DNA from: Candidatus Peregrinibacteria bacterium
GTDB taxonomy: Bacteria > Patescibacteriota > Gracilibacteria > Peribacterales > Peribacteraceae
Reading direction: 5' to 3'
NCBI GenBank assembly: GCA_016215715.1
Contig: JACRIG010000081.1
Location: 1-6,382 of the forward strand
Length of the DNA stretch: 6,382 nt
Numbering within the stretch: position 1 is the first letter of the stretch; every line of letters starts with the position of its first letter. Below are positions 5,246-6,382 of the stretch, piece after piece. A model generated the notes under the pieces. That model saw only the letters and a list, made by a program, of their open reading frames with translations. It was not told the origin of the DNA and did no database searches. Both the position numbers and the translations under genes were made by a program.

Positions 5246-6382
5246 ATGGAAAATCGTTACGATCCCTCATCGGTCGAGCCTAAATGGCAGAAGAAGTGGG
5301 AGAAGGCGAAGGCGTATTCAGCCGATTTTGCAAAGGCAAAAAACCCGTCCTACTCGCTCGTCATGGTCCCGTACCCGAGCGGTGACCGGCTCCATGTCGG
5401 ACACTGGTACAACTATTCACCAGCGGATAGCTGGAGTCGCTATATGCGGATGAAGGGTCACGATGTCTTTGCTCCGATGGGCTTCGACGCGTTCGGACTC
5501 CCCGCGGAAAATCATGCGATCAAGACGGGTACGCCGCCTGCGGAGTCGACGCGGAAGAATGTGCAGACGATGATCACGCAGCTCAAACGCATCGGCTGCA
5601 TGTACGACTGGGACAAGATGGTGAATACGTCGGAGCCCGAGTACTACCGCTGGACGCAGTGGCTCTTTCTGAAAATGTATGAGAATAAACTTGCCTACAA
5701 AAAACTCGGGAACGTGAACTTCTGCCCGAAGGATCAGACGGTGCTCGCCAATGAGCAGGTGTGGGACGGCAAATGTGAGCGCTGCGGGACGGAGGTTGTG
5801 CAGAAGCCACTGAGCCAGTGGTACTGGAAGATCACGAACTATGCGCAGAAACTTCTCGATAATCTTGATAGCCTCGACTGGCCGGAGAAGACGAAGCTGA
5901 TGCAGCGAAACTGGATCGGACGAAGTGAAGGCGTAAACATTCATTCGCGCGTGAAAGATCTGGGAATCGAATTCGAAGTCTACGATTCGGTACCGCAGAC
6001 TTTCATGGCTCAGACCTTCACGGTCATCGCTCCCGAGCATCCGATGGTGAAAGATCTGGTGAAAGGAACGAAGTACGAAAAAGATGTTCTGGAGTTCGTG
6101 GAGAAAGTGAAGCGCAGGAAGGCGATTAAGAAGTTCACGTTTCAGGAAGATATGGAAGGTATCTTCACGGGAAGGTTCGTCGATGATCCCTTTGGAACAG
6201 GGGATTTACCCATCTGGGTCGCGTCCTTCGTCGTCATGGAATACGGCACGGGCATCGTTCACTGCTCCGCGCACGACGAGCGCGATTTTGCCTTCGCCAA
6301 GAAATATGATATCCCGCTGCGCCCGGTGATGTTCCCGCCTGATCCCGTGGAAGCTCAAAAAGTGCGGAAGCTTGAGTATTGC
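5246..6382 (+). CDS. leuS: Leucyl-tRNA synthetase (LeuRS), N-terminal part, cut by the window end
   Basis: LeuRS charges tRNA-Leu with leucine using ATP in the cytoplasm. The first 379 residues are present. A class I catalytic core carries PYPSGDRLHVGH (42-53), with HVGH as the HIGH motif, then APMGFDAFGLPAENHAI (76-92). The TVLANEQV block with C177 and C180 follows at 165-180, then the MQRNWIGRSEG junction (219-229) into the CP1 editing domain. PIWVASFVVMEYGTGIVHCS (322-341) and AHDERDFAFAKKY (342-354) are typical CP1 blocks; the Asp of HDERD that binds the substrate amino group in other LeuRS is kept. The threonine-rich editing peptide, TTRPDT in E. coli, reads DSVPQT at 247-252, so most of it is changed while the last Thr stays. 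KMSKS and the anticodon-binding domain lie beyond the window. ATG 5246 fits the usual MxxYDP start and sits six bases after a -10 hexamer; there is no Shine-Dalgarno. The gene is divergent from the HhH-like gene. Confidence 0.97.
   Translation, partial: MENRYDPSSVEPKWQKKWEKAKAYSADFAKAKNPSYSLVMVPYPSGDRLHVGHWYNYSPADSWSRYMRMKGHDVFAPMGFDAFGLPAENHAIKTGTPPAESTRKNVQTMITQLKRIGCMYDWDKMVNTSEPEYYRWTQWLFLKMYENKLAYKKLGNVNFCPKDQTVLANEQVWDGKCERCGTEVVQKPLSQWYWKITNYAQKLLDNLDSLDWPEKTKLMQRNWIGRSEGVNIHSRVKDLGIEFEVYDSVPQTFMAQTFTVIAPEHPMVKDLVKGTKYEKDVLEFVEKVKRRKAIKKFTFQEDMEGIFTGRFVDDPFGTGDLPIWVASFVVMEYGTGIVHCSAHDERDFAFAKKYDIPLRPVMFPPDPVEAQKVRKLEYC

Noticed and set aside
5417..6040. Minus-strand open frame of 207 codons
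   Set aside because: It is antisense to leuS, whose frame carries all the conserved LeuRS blocks.
1..6382. CRISPR array, tRNA or rRNA genes, transposase or integrase, toxin-antitoxin pair
   Set aside because: I saw no regularly spaced repeats, no cloverleaf or rRNA segments, and no mobile-element or small paired toxin genes. Almost all bases are accounted for by the six coding regions.

Overview
The window carries six protein-coding regions on both strands and almost no spare DNA. It looks like a compact bacterial chromosome of moderately high GC. TGA serves as a normal stop codon in several genes, so this is not a TGA-recoded lineage. Convergent and co-directional genes are tightly packed, Shine-Dalgarno sequences are nearly absent, and the GT-C/TPR protein and the divergent LeuS editing peptide are unusual. 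I infer, without any database search, an uncultivated lineage such as Patescibacteria/CPR. That assignment is tentative.

Layout, left to right. Positions 1-171 (+) hold the last 56 codons of a MltG-type endolytic murein transglycosylase. An AT-rich 68-bp gap follows, with a good extended -10 promoter. Positions 240-863 (+) encode a Rossmann-fold LOG/SLOG-family protein. Only 12 bp separate its stop from the stop of the convergent gene at 876-2843 (-), which encodes a polytopic membrane protein resembling GT-C glycosyltransferases/TMTC proteins and ends in six 34-residue TPR units. Upstream of it on the same strand, 20 bp away, is der (2864-4267, -), the double-GTPase ribosome assembly factor. 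Upstream of der is a gene for an unrecognised 287-residue protein with one helix-hairpin-helix-like segment (4306-5169, -). These three minus-strand genes look like one transcription unit. A 76-bp gap then separates them from leuS (5246-6382, +), which runs off the window after 379 codons, inside its CP1 editing domain.

No gene cluster here spells out a recognisable dedicated system. der and leuS are core translation genes, mltG is cell-wall housekeeping, and the LOG, GT-C/TPR and HhH-like genes are the accessory part. The main observations are: (1) LeuS has lost most of the threonine-rich editing peptide; (2) TACAAT/TATAGT hexamers lie 6-7 nt before the ATG of leuS, der and the TPR gene, with no Shine-Dalgarno, suggesting leaderless transcription; (3) related 7-bp direct repeats sit inside a linker of Der and a loop of the GT-C protein; (4) a strong palindrome sits at the 5' edge of der and decides its start; (5) the unknown HhH-like gene is clearly lower in GC than its neighbours. 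No stretch of more than 100 bases lacks a gene.
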